NCBI GenBank assembly: GCA_038025085.1
Contig: CM076147.1
Span: forward strand, 1,865,001 to 1,929,000
DNA: 64,000 nt
Origin: Tetragonia tetragonoides
Taxonomy: Eukaryota > Streptophyta > Magnoliopsida > Caryophyllales > Aizoaceae
Direction: 5' to 3'
Shown: one piece after another, positions 1-11,600 of the stretch
Numbering within the stretch: position 1 is the first letter of the stretch
Layout of the letters: each line of letters opens with the position of its first letter
Made by a program: the position numbers and the translations under genes
The notes under the pieces: generated by a model
Database searches by the model: none
Told to the model about the DNA's origin: nothing
Seen by the model: the letters and a program-made list of their open reading frames with translations, nothing else

Positions 1-1057
1 AATGAGGAGGGAATATGTAGAAGTTATATGGGGCAAGTCGCAATTTTCAGGTTCTGATTAACAAGGTAACAAATAGGCTATATGAAATTCCCCTTTTTAC
101 CCAAAAGGAAAAAGTTTTGACTTTCTGAGTTGTCTTAATTGTTGTAGTACTTCACTATATATGATATCTATAATGATTCTGAAAAACAAGACATAGCTCA
201 TGCTAATTTTCTTTTCTTTCTTTCTTTGTTTTTTTTCTTCCCATGTTCCTTTTTGATTTTGTTTGTTTGTTTTCCTTTTCTTTTCGCCTTTCTTTTTCAC
301 CTTTTGTTTTAGGCTATCCGAAATCTTTATCTGTATGACGCGTTAGGCATTGGTTCCTCTATTAATATTCCTATGTATTGGGCATAGCCCTCCTTTCTTC
401 CAAAATTCATAAAACAATAAAAAAGAAGAAAAGAAAAGATAGAAATATGGCCATTAGCAGACTAGCAGTGACCACTTACCAGGGAAATCAGTTTAATAGG
501 GAGTTCAAGATTAATTTTTTAAAATGTCATCTTTTCACTGATTGCTTGACTTACCAAGTGCTCCTCCACAGTAATGGCCCTGATGGGAAAGCCCATAAAA
601 TGTTTGTGAGCCCAAATTTTCGAATCACATACTTCATTTGGATGGGTGTCCCTCATTGATGTAGTGGAAAGTTAATTAAAGAAAGATGCCCACTCATCAC
701 AGGCTAATGGGTGTTGATATTGACAGCCAGGAATTCTCATATTTGACATGGTAATCTTTTTGCATTTTATTCTTTTGCGAAGTATTTAACAGCGTTGAAG
801 GTACCAAGAAAATGAAGTAGACCTTTGGTCGAGATGAATCATGTGGCCAGTATAAGTAGTCAATTAAAGTTGGTTCCTTATTCATTCCATTAAATTTTGA
901 ATGTAAGCCTGAATGAGAGCCTAAGTTGAATTTCATAAGATAAACTTAATCAAATAAATTGGATAGAATTATGCCAGATGAAAATATGTGGATCTTTTAC
1001 TAGTGGAGACCTTTTGAGCTTGGTGGAGGACATCAAACATCATATTCCTGCTACTTC

Positions 1058-1150
1058 TAATCTGTTATGAAGTGGCCTCTAGATACATTTCAATCCTCGT
1101 TCACAATTAACCAGTTTACATTTGGAGCGATAAGGTTGCGTATATTTGAA
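1058..1150 (+). mobile_element. Degenerate Au-SINE-like remnant
   Basis: A GAAGTGGCCTCT-like block is followed about 55 bases later by ATAAGGTTGCGTA and a TTTGAACTCC stretch. This matches the order of landmarks in plant Au SINEs (AACAGCCTCT, then GGTAAGGTTGCGTAC). No promoter boxes or target duplication are visible. Family recognition is from memory, so confidence is low. Confidence 0.3.
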
Positions 1151-1274
1151 CTCCTAGAACCTGTTGTACTTGTAAGCAGAAGCATCATGAATTGAATATA
1201 TTTTCTGATGTGTGGACACAATTTCTGCTGCAGATTGTAATAGATCACAATTGTGTCAGTGAACTGTTATTTCT

Positions 1275-1372
1275 TATCTGTTGTGAAGTGGCCTCTTGGT
1301 GTGTTCAACTTTCTGATAAAATGTAGTTCTAAGGTAGTGTGCATTTGACCCTCTTGACCCTATATGCTGAAA
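1275..1372 (+). mobile_element. Degenerate Au-SINE-like remnant
   Basis: A second block has the same landmarks: TGTGAAGTGGCCTCTTG, then CTAAGGTAGTGTGCATTTGA and a GACCCTCTTGACCCT tail. It resembles the remnants at 1058 and 3040. The 5' half is not recognisable. Confidence 0.3.
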
Positions 1373-1499
1373 TATTGTGTGTTAGGTTGATAGTTTGGTT
1401 CAAAGCACAATGTTTCATCAGTTTGTCTTGCAGCTTATGTGAAGTATAGTTTGATTTAGGTTATCTTTTTCTCTCTCTCTTTTTATATTTGCATGGAAA

Positions 1500-1608
1500 C
1501 CGTTCCTCCTTTTTTTTTTGGGGGGGGGGGGGGGGAAGGAGACTGGACTCGAACCTAAGTCATTTGTGGGAGTAAGTGGGGCATTGCGCCACTGTGCCAC
1601 CCACCCAA
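1500..1608 (-). mobile_element. tRNA-derived SINE, minus strand
   Basis: Read on the minus strand, the segment starts with a box A-like GGTGGCACAGTGGCGC and, after tRNA-like spacing, has box B GGTTCGAGTCC. It then runs into a homopolymer C tract and a poly(A) tract (G and T runs at 1510-1536 on the plus strand). These are pol III SINE hallmarks. No target duplication was found. The 17-base G run makes replication or assembly slippage likely here. Confidence 0.5.
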
Positions 1609-1759
1609 GCCCGTGATTGAGTTCTTAATAAATAGCTTAAACGAACTTTTTTATGTTTTTGTTATAAAATACTATTTAGGAGGCTACTAATTATGAAAAT
1701 AAATAAATAGGAGGCTACTAATTAAGAGCCCAGAAAGAAAAGCTTAAAATAATTGATTG

Positions 1760-1954
1760 AGTTTTATGCCAAGGCAAACCTTAAGGGGGTAGCTCAGCGA
1801 GTAAGACCTCTGAGAAATATTCTAGAGGTCCCAGGTTTGAGTCCCCTCAGGGCCACCGGAGGTTTTCCTGGTCGTTAACTTCAGGGGTCATGGGATTAGT
1901 CAAGCAAAGCTTCGACATCCATGTTATCTAAAAAAAAAGTTTTATGCCAAGGCA
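1760..1954 (+). mobile_element. tRNA-derived SINE with target duplication
   Basis: The body (1777-1938) contains box A TAGCTCAGCGAG and box B GGTTTGAGTCC and ends in poly(A). It is flanked by 16-17 bp direct repeats (1760-1776 and 1939-1954; core TTTTATGCCAAGGCA), the target-site duplication of target-primed reverse transcription. The tRNA-like head has no intact cloverleaf, so it is a SINE and not a tRNA gene. Confidence 0.8.
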
Positions 1955-2518
1955 TCGTAGTTTAATTATCCTTATCAATCTTAGATTCTTAGTGGAAAAT
2001 GACATTGTCAAGACCAATATCATGAGCTTCCAAGCATATATGTAAATTGCGGATGATATATGCGAAATCCTATATTGCAAAATCGTATTGGACATTGAAG
2101 CATCCGAATAGAAGCGCAGAAAGGGATTCTTGTACACCATCTAGTTGGCTGATTAAGTTTTTAGATGCATGGCTACATGAATAGGCAAACTGTAAGCTTA
2201 GTTTAGGCCTCAAACCCTTTAGCTCACTTTCTCATATAAAGAAGCAAGTAGAGATTTGTATTCAGTTGTCACTTGTCCAAGTCATAATCTTAACTTAGAA
2301 CTAATTACTCTCATTATTTATCTTTTCCCAGCAAGCCACTCTTATTATTTATCTTTCTCAAGTAAGCTACTCTTGTTAATTTATCTTTTCCAAGTGAAGC
2401 TCTCTAATATGTGGAATAATTCATGTCAGCGCTTGCATCTGTGTGAGTGTGATTTGACCTTATAACTTTTGTGTAAATTATCAATTCAATCAATGGGCTG
2501 AATTATGATACACTCTTA

Positions 2519-2813
2519 GGGCTCGTTTACTTGCATGCAATCAAATATAATGCAATGCAATCATTTTATAGAGTAAATATGGGGTGAAAAATGAAAGAGT
2601 TGGAGGAGAGAGATGGGAAAAGTGGGGTTGATTACATGATCCAATGTAATCACAATTGCTCAATTTTTCCCATGTAATGATGATTACTTTGAATGGTGTA
2701 ATCAAACTTACTTTTCTCATCCCTTTCCTCCCCCTCTTCCTTTTTCATCTCATATTTACCCTTTAAAATGATTGCATTGCATTACATTTGATTGCAATCA
2801 AGTAAACACCACC
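2519..2813. mobile_element. Tourist-like MITE
   Basis: This 295-bp element has no coding capacity. Its ends are long imperfect inverted repeats (left GGGCTCGTTTACTTG, right reads GGTGGTGTTTACTTG on the other strand), and the similarity continues inward for about 75 bp. It is flanked by TTA on both sides (2516-2518, 2814-2816), as expected for PIF/Harbinger-type MITEs. Confidence 0.75.
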
Positions 2814-2816
2814 TTA

Positions 2817-5110
2817 GTGAAAGGAGCATCATATACATGATTAAATGGTGACAGTTAAAGAAGATATCTTGATTGCGTAATATGGGTTAGAAAGTAATTC
2901 CATTTGAAAGGTTGCTGTATGTACTGGTTGATTATAATAATTTGTGTTAGGATTTTTAACTTGGAATATCTTGCTGTGCCTTAGATTTTTATTTAGGTAT
3001 TTTAAAAGGTTTCTCTTTCTTTCCCAGTGAAAGATTCATCTAAGAAATTCATGGATATGATCTATTGTAAACGGCCTCTTTCTTTTACAGAGGTAAGGTA
3101 GTGTACATCTGACTAGTATACACCTCTGATGAGATTATTTGTTACAGGGTTGGTGGTGTAGAGAAGTTTCATGGATGGCTTCTTTTTGCCAATGAAGTTC
3201 TTAAACATCTATGTCTATGTAAGAACCTTAATTGTCCTTGTGAATTTGCTTTCTTGAATAAATTCTCTGTGGATATGTATGTTTATAGTATCTATCCCTT
3301 CTTTGGCAAACTGTAGAATGGACAGTGCAGCACAAGGTGTTCTTTTTCTATCACATAACGTTATCCAATTGGTATCTCAAGCACTTGCATAAGGCACCTA
3401 AATTGTGCAATGTCAAAATATGACCTTATTTGTCCCTATAAAAAAAAAAGACCTTATTTGCTAGTACTAGCTAAGCCATTATCCTTTTCTATCCCTTTTC
3501 AGTTTTGTCTTGTGTTGTTTTACTTATATTGATACAATAGTCATACTGGCATATCCAACAGGGGTGCTTGCACACAAGAAATGGCCTTAAAGGACACAAG
3601 AGATGGGAAAATTGCAAGCAGATAAGGTAGGATTTTTCAAACCATATCCTCAGATACAGAAGAATAAGATAACAATGAACCTCACCCAAACCTTCATTTG
3701 TTCTTCTGCTGCTCTTTAGTACATCAGCAATATGAATGTCATGTGTGAATTGTGATTGCAATAATGACAAATTCTTGTTTTGGGCATATGGTACCTTGAC
3801 ATTTTGATTCTCATGTTTGCCATCGTCTATCTGCATATTTCTAGTGACGTACGCTTTATGACCTATTTGTGATGCGCAATCTGACTTGAAATCCAGACGT
3901 GGCCAAAGATATTCTGGATACAACCTAAACTTGTAAGCCATCAGATGTTTGGTGATTGACAATGTGCCCGAAGTTTATCTACTATCTACTTGTTAGAAGA
4001 TTTCTGCCTTGGAGGACACAGACATGTGTCCTCTTCTGTTGTAACTTCTTTCCCTGATATACTATCTCCTTTCTGAAAAAAATAAAAATCTACTTTTCGA
4101 TAACTGAAGATTAAACAAAAAAGAAAAAGCCCCATGTCATATGAAATCTCTTTTTGGTTTAAAATAACTTATTAGAGGTATCCCCAGAGCAATGGACAAA
4201 TGATTGTAGTAGGGAATCAGTTGCATTTTTTCTATTTGAAAATTTGGGAATCAGTTGCCCTATCATAAAGGGACAGCAGCTACCTGATATGCCTTCTTGT
4301 TGTGGTGCTGTGACCATTAAGAATCCATAATATGTATATGGTTATGACTATATTGGAAAATGTATAGATTGTACAACTACAGAAGAACAGATATTGTGAG
4401 CATAATATGCCATCACAGCTAAGCCCTTGTATGCTTATAGTTTGGAGGTGCTAGGTTTTAAAGCCATATGATTAAAATGTTTAATGCACAAGTACTTTGA
4501 GTTTTGGAGGTCCTACCGTCCTAGGTTGGTCTTATTTGATTAAAAAGTTAGGCACTCAAAGTAGGGGAGATATCTAGTCTTTGTTACGAAACACAGAAAG
4601 TAGAATTAAGTATTCTTGTGAAAAGTCTTCTGATTTTATTGTGATAATATGTAACCTCGTCTAGCTGCACCATCTGGAATTTCAAGCCTGACCTTAAACT
4701 GAAAAATGGCCTAGCAGTTTTACATTCTTGTTCCTTTTTCTAAACTCTATTATGAGATGAAGTCGTTGTGCATTACATGCATTAAAATTGTCCTGGTATC
4801 GGAAGTGTGTACATAAACCAATGTCCAGAATACTTGTTTATTTTGTGTCATGACATGGAAATCGGATTGCTTTATTATGCCCTAAAAATTGAAATGGTTA
4901 GAATAGGCCTGTGTATGGGCAATAGCCAAGCCCGTCCTCACCTGAGGTTGATGAGCAAGTCTGTGATTTAGTAGACTTGTTAAATCTGGGCATGATCTAC
5001 TCCTGTTGGGGTTAAGGTCGAAATATGTGGAGACTGAGGCCCAACCTGAATGTAATGGGATCACAATATAGGATAATATCGCTGAACTTGGGCAATGATC
5101 TTCTGGTAGA
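2817..5110. other. Intergenic, no convincing gene
   Basis: One 157-codon minus-strand frame (3489-3962) is open but has no recognisable domain, is rich in Cys, Tyr and Ile, and lacks clear exon partners, so I do not call it a gene. One Au-SINE-like remnant is listed separately. Nothing else was recognised. Confidence 0.45.
3040..3125 (+). mobile_element. Au-SINE-like remnant
   Basis: This is the best preserved of three such traces. It has AAACGGCCTCTTTC, then ACAGAGGTAAGGTAGTG and TACATCTGAC. That is the order and spacing of the conserved central and 3' parts of Au-type SINEs. Box A is not visible, and box B is degenerate at most. Confidence 0.4.
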
Positions 5111-5114
5111 TAAA

Positions 5115-5517
5115 TCATTGAGGTTGGGGCAGCTATTCACCCTGCTTGTGACCCTGCAGAAGGGGAAGCGTGGGCAATTTTTGAAGGGCTAAATGGATGA
5201 AGGCAAGAAACATTACTCATCTACAACTATGCAGTGATGCTAAAGGTGTGGTCGACGAGATCAACCAAGGAAGCCCATTCCCCTGGAAGCACAAGTGGCT
5301 GTTTACTGAATGCAGTACTCTTTTGTCTGTTTTATTTATTAAGCTCTCCTTTATTCCACGTTCTTGTAATATGTTAGCTCATACTTTCGCAGCTTGGATT
5401 GCTTTCTCCAGATTTGTTGGGACAATGTTTCCGGAGGAGTTTCCCCAAGTTTGCATCCCTTTGTTTTTTTTGGGTGACATTAATACAACCAAGCAACCGT
5501 TAGACGAGCAAAAATAA
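5115..5517 (+). pseudogene. RNase H-domain fragment, frameshifted
   Basis: The translation contains an RNase H type I core: AEGEAWAIFEGL, then LCSDAKGVVDEINQG with the Asp of the second strand, and a C-terminal NMLAHTFAAWI (the usual form is N.vAH.lA). This is the RVT_3-type domain at the 3' end of plant LINEs, also found in stand-alone genes. The first half (about 5115-5196) and second half (from 5197) lie in different frames. One missing A near 5190 (AAATGGATG, where AAAATGGATG would keep frame) explains the shift. No RT precedes it. It is most likely a dead LINE or RNase H-like gene fragment. Confidence 0.65.
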
Positions 5518-5842
5518 AAATAAAAAATTAACCGAATCTATAACGTTGACTTGGAGTGGGCATCTAATCTAGGAGTTGGAAAAGACATTCGCATGTCGGC
5601 GATTTGGCTACGTTGGATTGGTTAGAGCCCAAAACAGACAGGTGCCATGTTTCTCAGACTTGGAGATTAGGATCAGATCTGGATGTGGATTGGAGGATTG
5701 GACTCGCCTATTTAAGGAGATTTTCTTGTTTTTGGTCTGGGTGTCCAGTTGCCATTTCGTACCCTAGTATCTGAAGATCCGACGCAGATACTTTTTCTGA
5801 AGTGAAAAGGCCGAGGAACATAGGAGTTAGGACAGTTGAGTG

Positions 5843-6672
5843 CTATGGTGCACGGACACCGATACGGATACCGACACGGACACCGCGAAGCGCCAAATCC
5901 CAAATTTTCAGGACACGGGACACGCTGGACAATAATATTCAAAAAAAAAATCCAAAAAACCTAAAAAAAATAAAATGAAAGTTACCAATTTCTAATATCA
6001 ATTAATAATTTAATACTTCCTCTGTTTTATGAAGATGTTTACATTTTTTTTTTTGCGGTCTCCAATGCACCACTTTGACCGTACATAATTGTAATTACAT
6101 TCATATATAAATTATAAAATTATAAGTTTTCAAAAGTATTCTTTAAAATGAATCTAACAATAGCATTTTTACTTTATAAATCTTTGTGTTTTTTCACCAA
6201 TTCATGGTCAAAGTTTGTGAACTTTGACCTTCATAAAAATGAAGTGTAAACATCTTGGTGAAACGGAGGGAGTACCATTATATTATTACGGACCGAAAAG
6301 AAATATGAGAAATAGGGTCACGCTAAGAAGCTATTGTCGCTGTGTAGTAGCGGCCACAACCATGGCAGCCAGAGCACAGAGGAATTAAGGAGAGAGAAGT
6401 CGAGGAGAAAGACTAAAGTTAGGTTTCGCTACTTCTTTTCTTTATTTTATTCATTGAAAAATGGGCCAGCAGTGTCTTGCACGTGTCCCGTGGGTGTCCA
6501 AGCGGTGTCCTTGAGTGTCTCGGAGTGTCCTTTTGCATTTTCGCAAGCCTGGGCACTGTATTCAATTTGGAAACGTGTCCCAAACGTTTTTTTGGCGTGT
6601 CCTGGAGTGTCGTGCCGTTTTCGGTATCCGATACGGGGCACGCTGCCCAAACAAGGTGTCCGTGCTTCATAG
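5843..6672. mobile_element. hAT-like non-autonomous DNA element
   Basis: The 830-bp element has terminal inverted repeats (left CTATGGTGCACGGACACC, right reads CTATGAAGCACGGACACC on the other strand, 16 of 18 identical) and GTGTCC/GGACAC-rich subterminal regions. It is flanked by the 8-bp direct repeat GTTGAGTG (5835-5842, 6673-6680). An 8-bp duplication fits hAT; a Mutator-like origin (9 bp) cannot be excluded. There is no transposase. Short open frames inside are by-products of the repeats. Confidence 0.7.
6016..6272. mobile_element. Stowaway MITE nested in the hAT-like element
   Basis: The element is 257 bp, bounded by TA on each side. Its right end reads CTCCCTCCGTTTC on the other strand, and its left end CTTCCTCTGTTTT is a decayed version. 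The core shares long stretches with the MITE at 47553-47807 in reverse orientation, including GGTCAAAGTTTGTGAACTTT. It belongs to the Tc1/mariner-type Stowaway group and lies inside the hAT-like element, so it inserted later. Confidence 0.85.
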
Positions 6673-6680
6673 GTTGAGTG

Positions 6681-7164
6681 AACAACTGCCTGGTCTCAGG
6701 ATCTCAAACAATAAGGACTAGGTTTAACCTTAAGTCCTTGACCCTTATGCCAAGGTCTCGTCCAGAAGGCCTGTTGGAGCTGGAATTTCATGGTACTATG
6801 GCCGTATGGGGCATTGTATGGATATGGTGGTGGATTGGGGGGGGGGGGGTTTACAAATAGATGAATCACAAAGTAGTAGTTTCCTACTCTGGCACGTAAT
6901 TCTGTGAACTTCATTGGGTCGCAACTAGTCTGACATGTTGCAATGAGATCCAAGAATATGTTCCTTACGGCCATTTTCCTACCAGCTACACGGCACCTCA
7001 GTTTCTTTCAAACACGTTACAATGTGGGAGGGCCATAAAGAAATATAGAATGTTTCTGTGATGATCTATACTGTGATCCTTTTTGATTGAGAAAATTTAT
7101 ATTAAAAGAGAATATATAAGAGTTAACAGCTTGAAGAGGATTAAAGATCCTCAAATGGAAGCCT
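6681..7164. other. Intergenic, nothing recognised
   Basis: Unique-looking sequence with a short G run at 6836-6850. No gene, element ends or tandem repeats were seen. Confidence 0.4.
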
Positions 7165-7594
7165 ATTAATACAAACAGCCTTGGGATAAGCTGTAAGGGG
7201 GGAACATTTTGCGAGCCTGGTTATAGTGGGGCAGTTTTTACAGATGCGGTTTGCTTCTGGTAGGAGGGGGTGGGAGGGTAAGTTGTGGTGGAGGTGTGCA
7301 TTTATGGCCATTTTGTAGTGTATTTGGCTAGAGCGGAATTCAAGGATCTTCTCCGCATCTGGGAAAACAGTTGATTATGTTTGGGATCAAGCTGTTTACT
7401 TAACATCACTTTGGGCTAAGGCAGCGGGGGCATTCAAGGGTGTCCCGCTTATTCTAGTTTAGCTACAGTGGTGGGACTTGTAGATATTTTTTGCTTTCCT
7501 TCTGAGGACTTCTTGTCCTCCACCTTTTTTGTATTCTTTTATTGATTCATTAAAAAAAATTTCTTATCTAAAAAAAAATTAATACAAACAGCCT
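7165..7594 (+). mobile_element. 5'-truncated LINE 3' end
   Basis: The body (7182-7577) ends in A-rich sequence and is flanked by a perfect 17-bp direct repeat (7165-7181 and 7578-7594; core ATTAATACAAACAGCCT). A broken frame around 7350-7440 reads VWDQAVYLTSLWAK, like the region after RT in plant L1-type LINEs. It is a typical 5'-truncated LINE insertion. Confidence 0.75.
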
Positions 7595-7753
7595 GCCATT
7601 CCTGCTGTAGAACTGAAAGGGGTCCTTAGGAAAGCCCCTGCTGCATTCATCCAAACAAAGCTAGACAGACGACTTGATCCCACAGATAAACACAGTAATA
7701 CTAGCTGAACTTTGAAAGACCCAACAAATTAGCTAGCCATAAAAGCACTCTGC

Positions 7754-7961
7754 TGTTGTGAAACAACTAAAGTAATAGAGAGATAGAGAGTAAATGTGAG
7801 CAAGAGGTATCTGTATTATTCACATGAGGGACATATATAGAGTACAAGAGGGGTTAGGGTTTTGCTTGGAGAGCAAGGACCCTAGTACAGTATATGGTAA
7901 GTATCTAAGTACGGTATCTCTACAATATATTGTACATCCACATATAATATATTTCATAACA
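7754..7961 (-). repeat. 3' LTR of the LARD-like element
   Basis: A 208-bp direct repeat of 13394-13601 that begins TGTTATGAAA on the minus strand and ends TTTCACAACA. The adjacent purine tract (7962-7970) identifies it as the 3' LTR. Confidence 0.9.
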
Positions 7962-7970
7962 CTCCCCCTT
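7962..7970 (-). promoter_or_regulatory. Polypurine tract
   Basis: Minus strand AAGGGGGAG lies immediately upstream of the 3' LTR. This is the position and composition of the plus-strand primer for reverse transcription. Confidence 0.7.
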
Positions 7971-7993
7971 GGATGTACATCACTAGAGAATAT

Positions 7994-8551
7994 GCCTCGT
8001 TAAAACCTTACTAGGAAACCCACTGGGACAAAAACCTAGTGAAGGAAAAAGAGTACATTATTCTTCAATACGCGTGAGATGTTGCCTCATTAAAAACCTT
8101 GCCTGGAAAACCCAGTGGGACAAAACCATGGCTAAAGGAAAAAGAGTGCAGCGCGTATGTTCTACCCCTCATGACAATATCTGTCTAGATCTTCAAGTTG
8201 ATGAATTGTAATCTTCAGTAGGAAATGTTTTCTTACTTGTGTTGAGTCCTGCATGTTTAAAATATGCTTCCAACAATCTCCATATTTCCCTTGAATATAA
8301 TGTATATAACTTTCATTCGTATCAATATCATTTCAAACAATTATATATCCAACAAAGGGAGACATTAATATGGAACTCTCTAAATTCCATAATATCCTTG
8401 TTATGCTGCCTCGTTAAAAACTTTGTTAAGTAAAACCCAATGGGATAAAAACCTCAACGAAGGGAAAAAGAGTACAACCACTACTTCACCAAAACCTTTG
8501 CTAGGAAAACCCGATGGGAAAAACTTACGCAATAGGAGAAAAACGTGAAGT
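7994..8551 (-). repeat. Four CCCANTGGG modules next to the 3' LTR
   Basis: Four related ~65-bp modules start at 7994, 8084, 8408 and 8483. Each (plus strand) has a CCTCGTTAAAACCTT-like start, a central near-palindrome CCCANTGGG (CCCGATGGG in the fourth) and a GAAGGAAAAAGAGT-like end. Short stems flank the centre and differ between modules: ACTAGG/CCTAGT in the first, GCCTGG/CCATGGC with one bulge in the second, TTGC/GCAA in the fourth. Similar sequence recurs near 3' ends of plant LTR elements, as far as I recall. I know of no assigned function. Confidence 0.75.
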
Positions 8552-8619
8552 GCGTAAATTCTCATCCTTTAATTGCAATTCCACAATCTATGAGCAATTT
8601 CCACAATTCCAAACCATTT

Positions 8620-11600
8620 AACATAAACCTTCTTCGGGAGGTCTTTAGTAATACATATATAAACCTTCTACCTGAGGTCAATATCTTTCGGTGCTCAAAT
8701 TTTTCATATCATCATGAAATATTTGTAATTTGGAAATGAGAGTAAATATTCTATGGTACTTCAGGACCATAATAATCACCTATTTCATAATAATCATGGT
8801 ACTTGAGGACCATAACAATCTCAATATTAAATATCACCAATAGGTCATCACAAATGTGATCTTCACATAAACTCTCTACCTTTGAGAATGTTCTAATTAT
8901 TTTGTGATCGATAATCTCATAGCATGCTCAAACTTCTGGTTGAGACAATAATCAATTGATTCAATACTCTTTTAAAGAGGTTTTTGTATCTTGCATCACG
9001 TCGTATCCAAATCGTGAATGCTTTCCAACAATATATTTTGTCTTATTCTCATTCAACTTATTTGAGACAAATAATTCATGTATGTCATTGATTCATAGAC
9101 CTTTGTAACTTTGAATATCAGAGGTTCATATATTTTCAAAATATGCTCTTCAGGAGTCACTTTTTCAAAGGTCCGTGTATGTCATTATACATATCCAACA
9201 AGGCATTTAGAGTCCTTCAGGGATTATGTCTTCAATCCTTATGGAATTGGCATGCCATAGGAGTAAACATCTCCTTTTATAGGTTTCCGCATATAAAACA
9301 ATGTAGTATCTTGAAAATAAACTACACTCCAATGAAAATGTGTGCATGCCTATGAGTAAAATAATAAATTAGTAAATGTTAAATAAATAGAAATAAGACA
9401 AAAAATATAGTGACATGTATGATTTATGACCTATAATCTATATGCACACAATGTATGACTCGATAATGTAAACTGTACAGTTTGGATATCAAATCCATAA
9501 ATCAGTTGAACTGCAGGTCCATGAGCTCATTTCAAATTTCACCATGTCGACATTTAGATGGACTTCACATATATGATCCCATTCATATGTCCATCGCATC
9601 TTGCATATGCATATCGGTTCCTTCGTATACCAGTAATAAAATTTTAAACGTTAAAATCTCATAGTCAACTTTATTTATCTATCAGTACTGGTGAATGATA
9701 TCTGAATATTTTCTTTGGGGTACCTTTTCCTTTTTCCATATAGGCCATCTATTTGTGATTCAGATATCCATACCTCTTCAGGAGTATTTATAAGCTATAA
9801 AGCTTGTTTATGTTTCATAACTCTTCAAGAGTATCAACCAAACTGCACGATCTTGCCATGTTTATATAATAGACTTTCATTAGGAACCGATCTCCAATTG
9901 ATTAGAATGAAAGTAAACTCAATAGACTACACTTCAGGTGTATCAATTTTAACATGACTCGCAAGATATCTCAATTCTCACAACATGAATCTCTACAACC
10001 AATCTATGCCTCGATATGCCTCCCAAAGGGTCATAGTTGTGCGACAGTCAAATCATAGAGTTTCATGCTCGAATATAGAGAGGTTTGAAATAAAGCTGGT
10101 ATATATGTATACGTGTATATGAACCTCAAGTTTATATCATGTCTTGAACTTCTGGTTCAGATGGGGATCAACATTCTACATACTTAATGTACGTATTTGT
10201 TTTCTTCAGATTTCTTCTACTATTCTCCTCCTAAGCTGAAAAAACTATCTCTCATGCAAAGTTATAAATGGGCATTTCATTTTATTGAAATCCAGCTTAG
10301 ACCCACCAGCTTCTCATCTTCTCTTGATAAGCTTCACTTTATTAGTTCTTTGGTGGAGAATAATAATTCCGGGGAGTATACGTAATTGCAGTTGGTTATA
10401 TTTGTGCTCATATAATTTGCCCCATACAAGAGATCAAAATATTGATAAAAGAGCTAATAAAGGAATTTATAATGAACTTACATAATGCAATGCAATTCAT
10501 CTTTTAAGTGATCTTCTGGCCACTTAATCTCAATTTATACAAGTTGCTATCAATATCTCTTGTCTCTTTTCGAATCAAACTAATTTATTGTCCGAAACTA
10601 TATATATACACTCTATCTCGTTGTCGGCCTTGCCTTTAAACATCATAGTAATAAAACACGAGAGAGTATGAGCACATTATCATATATTCATTCAAGAGAA
10701 ACTTCAGGTTCTCGGAACGGGTGTCTATACCCGGATGGCCTAAACTGTCACATCAACAAAATATTTCACGTAACTAACTTTTAGTTAGTTTTTGCTTAAT
10801 AATAATCAACTTTGTTGTAGTCATTTACACGTGATACTGGCCAGATGTATGATGTGACAACGATATAACTTATGTCTCTTTTCTGATGGCAAGACATCTC
10901 ATTTTCAGGGGAGATAGTTCATGCTCTTCTAGAGCTTGTTCATATAAATGGACATTTCTATCTTATAGATAGATTTCCTTTGAATAACACAAGTCCATTG
11001 TCATAGTAAAAAGCATATTGTTTATCTCAAGTCTGAATGCGATTACAATTCACATTTTATCTCCTCCTTTTCCGTACATTTGTAGTAGGAAAATAATTCA
11101 AAAACGCAATCAAAATACTATCCCATAAGGGTACAAGCTTCAGGCTTGCAAGTATAAATAATACACGCATTTTTTCACTTGACTTTAAACTTCAGGCCAA
11201 AGACTTGTTTGTTCAATGTATTATCCAAATTGAACTTGCAACTTTAGAGAACTTCTGGCCCCAAGTTATAAAAATTATTGTCTCAAGTGGATGCAATATC
11301 AATTCATAATCATGAACTCCAGGGATGATAATTGTACCATAAAGTAATTTATCCTTTTATTTAATCGGAGATACGTATACCCCTTTTGTGATATTCGGGA
11401 TCACTATCAATAATTGATTTGTTCATATCAATATTCATGAACATAAATTTCTAAATCAACTTTGTACGACAAGCCAAAGGATCGTTTTTTCCTTGTAACA
11501 ATTTACTGGACTTCTCATTTTTATGGGACTTCTGGCCCATAAATATAATCATCATGAGTTTCAGGTCATGATTGTGTCATCATCCAATTTCTATCTCATC

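Larger units (their letters stand above)
1..1490. other. Intergenic, no gene seen
   Basis: No open frame here resembles a known protein, and I see no splice-consistent gene structure. Low-complexity T/C-rich sequence lies near 210-300. The only recognisable content is two weak Au-SINE-like remnants, listed separately. Confidence 0.5.

Noticed and set aside
1777..1870. Possible tRNA gene (box A and box B present)
   Set aside because: No intact cloverleaf, a long body ending in poly(A), and a 16-17 bp target duplication identify a SINE.
3489..3962. 157-codon minus-strand frame as a hypothetical gene
   Set aside because: No recognised domain and no clear exon partners or promoter. Length is within what AT-rich non-coding DNA yields by chance.
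6334..6721. Several overlapping 66-112-codon frames
   Set aside because: All lie in the GTGTCC-rich end of the hAT-like element on both strands and reflect its repeats, not a protein.
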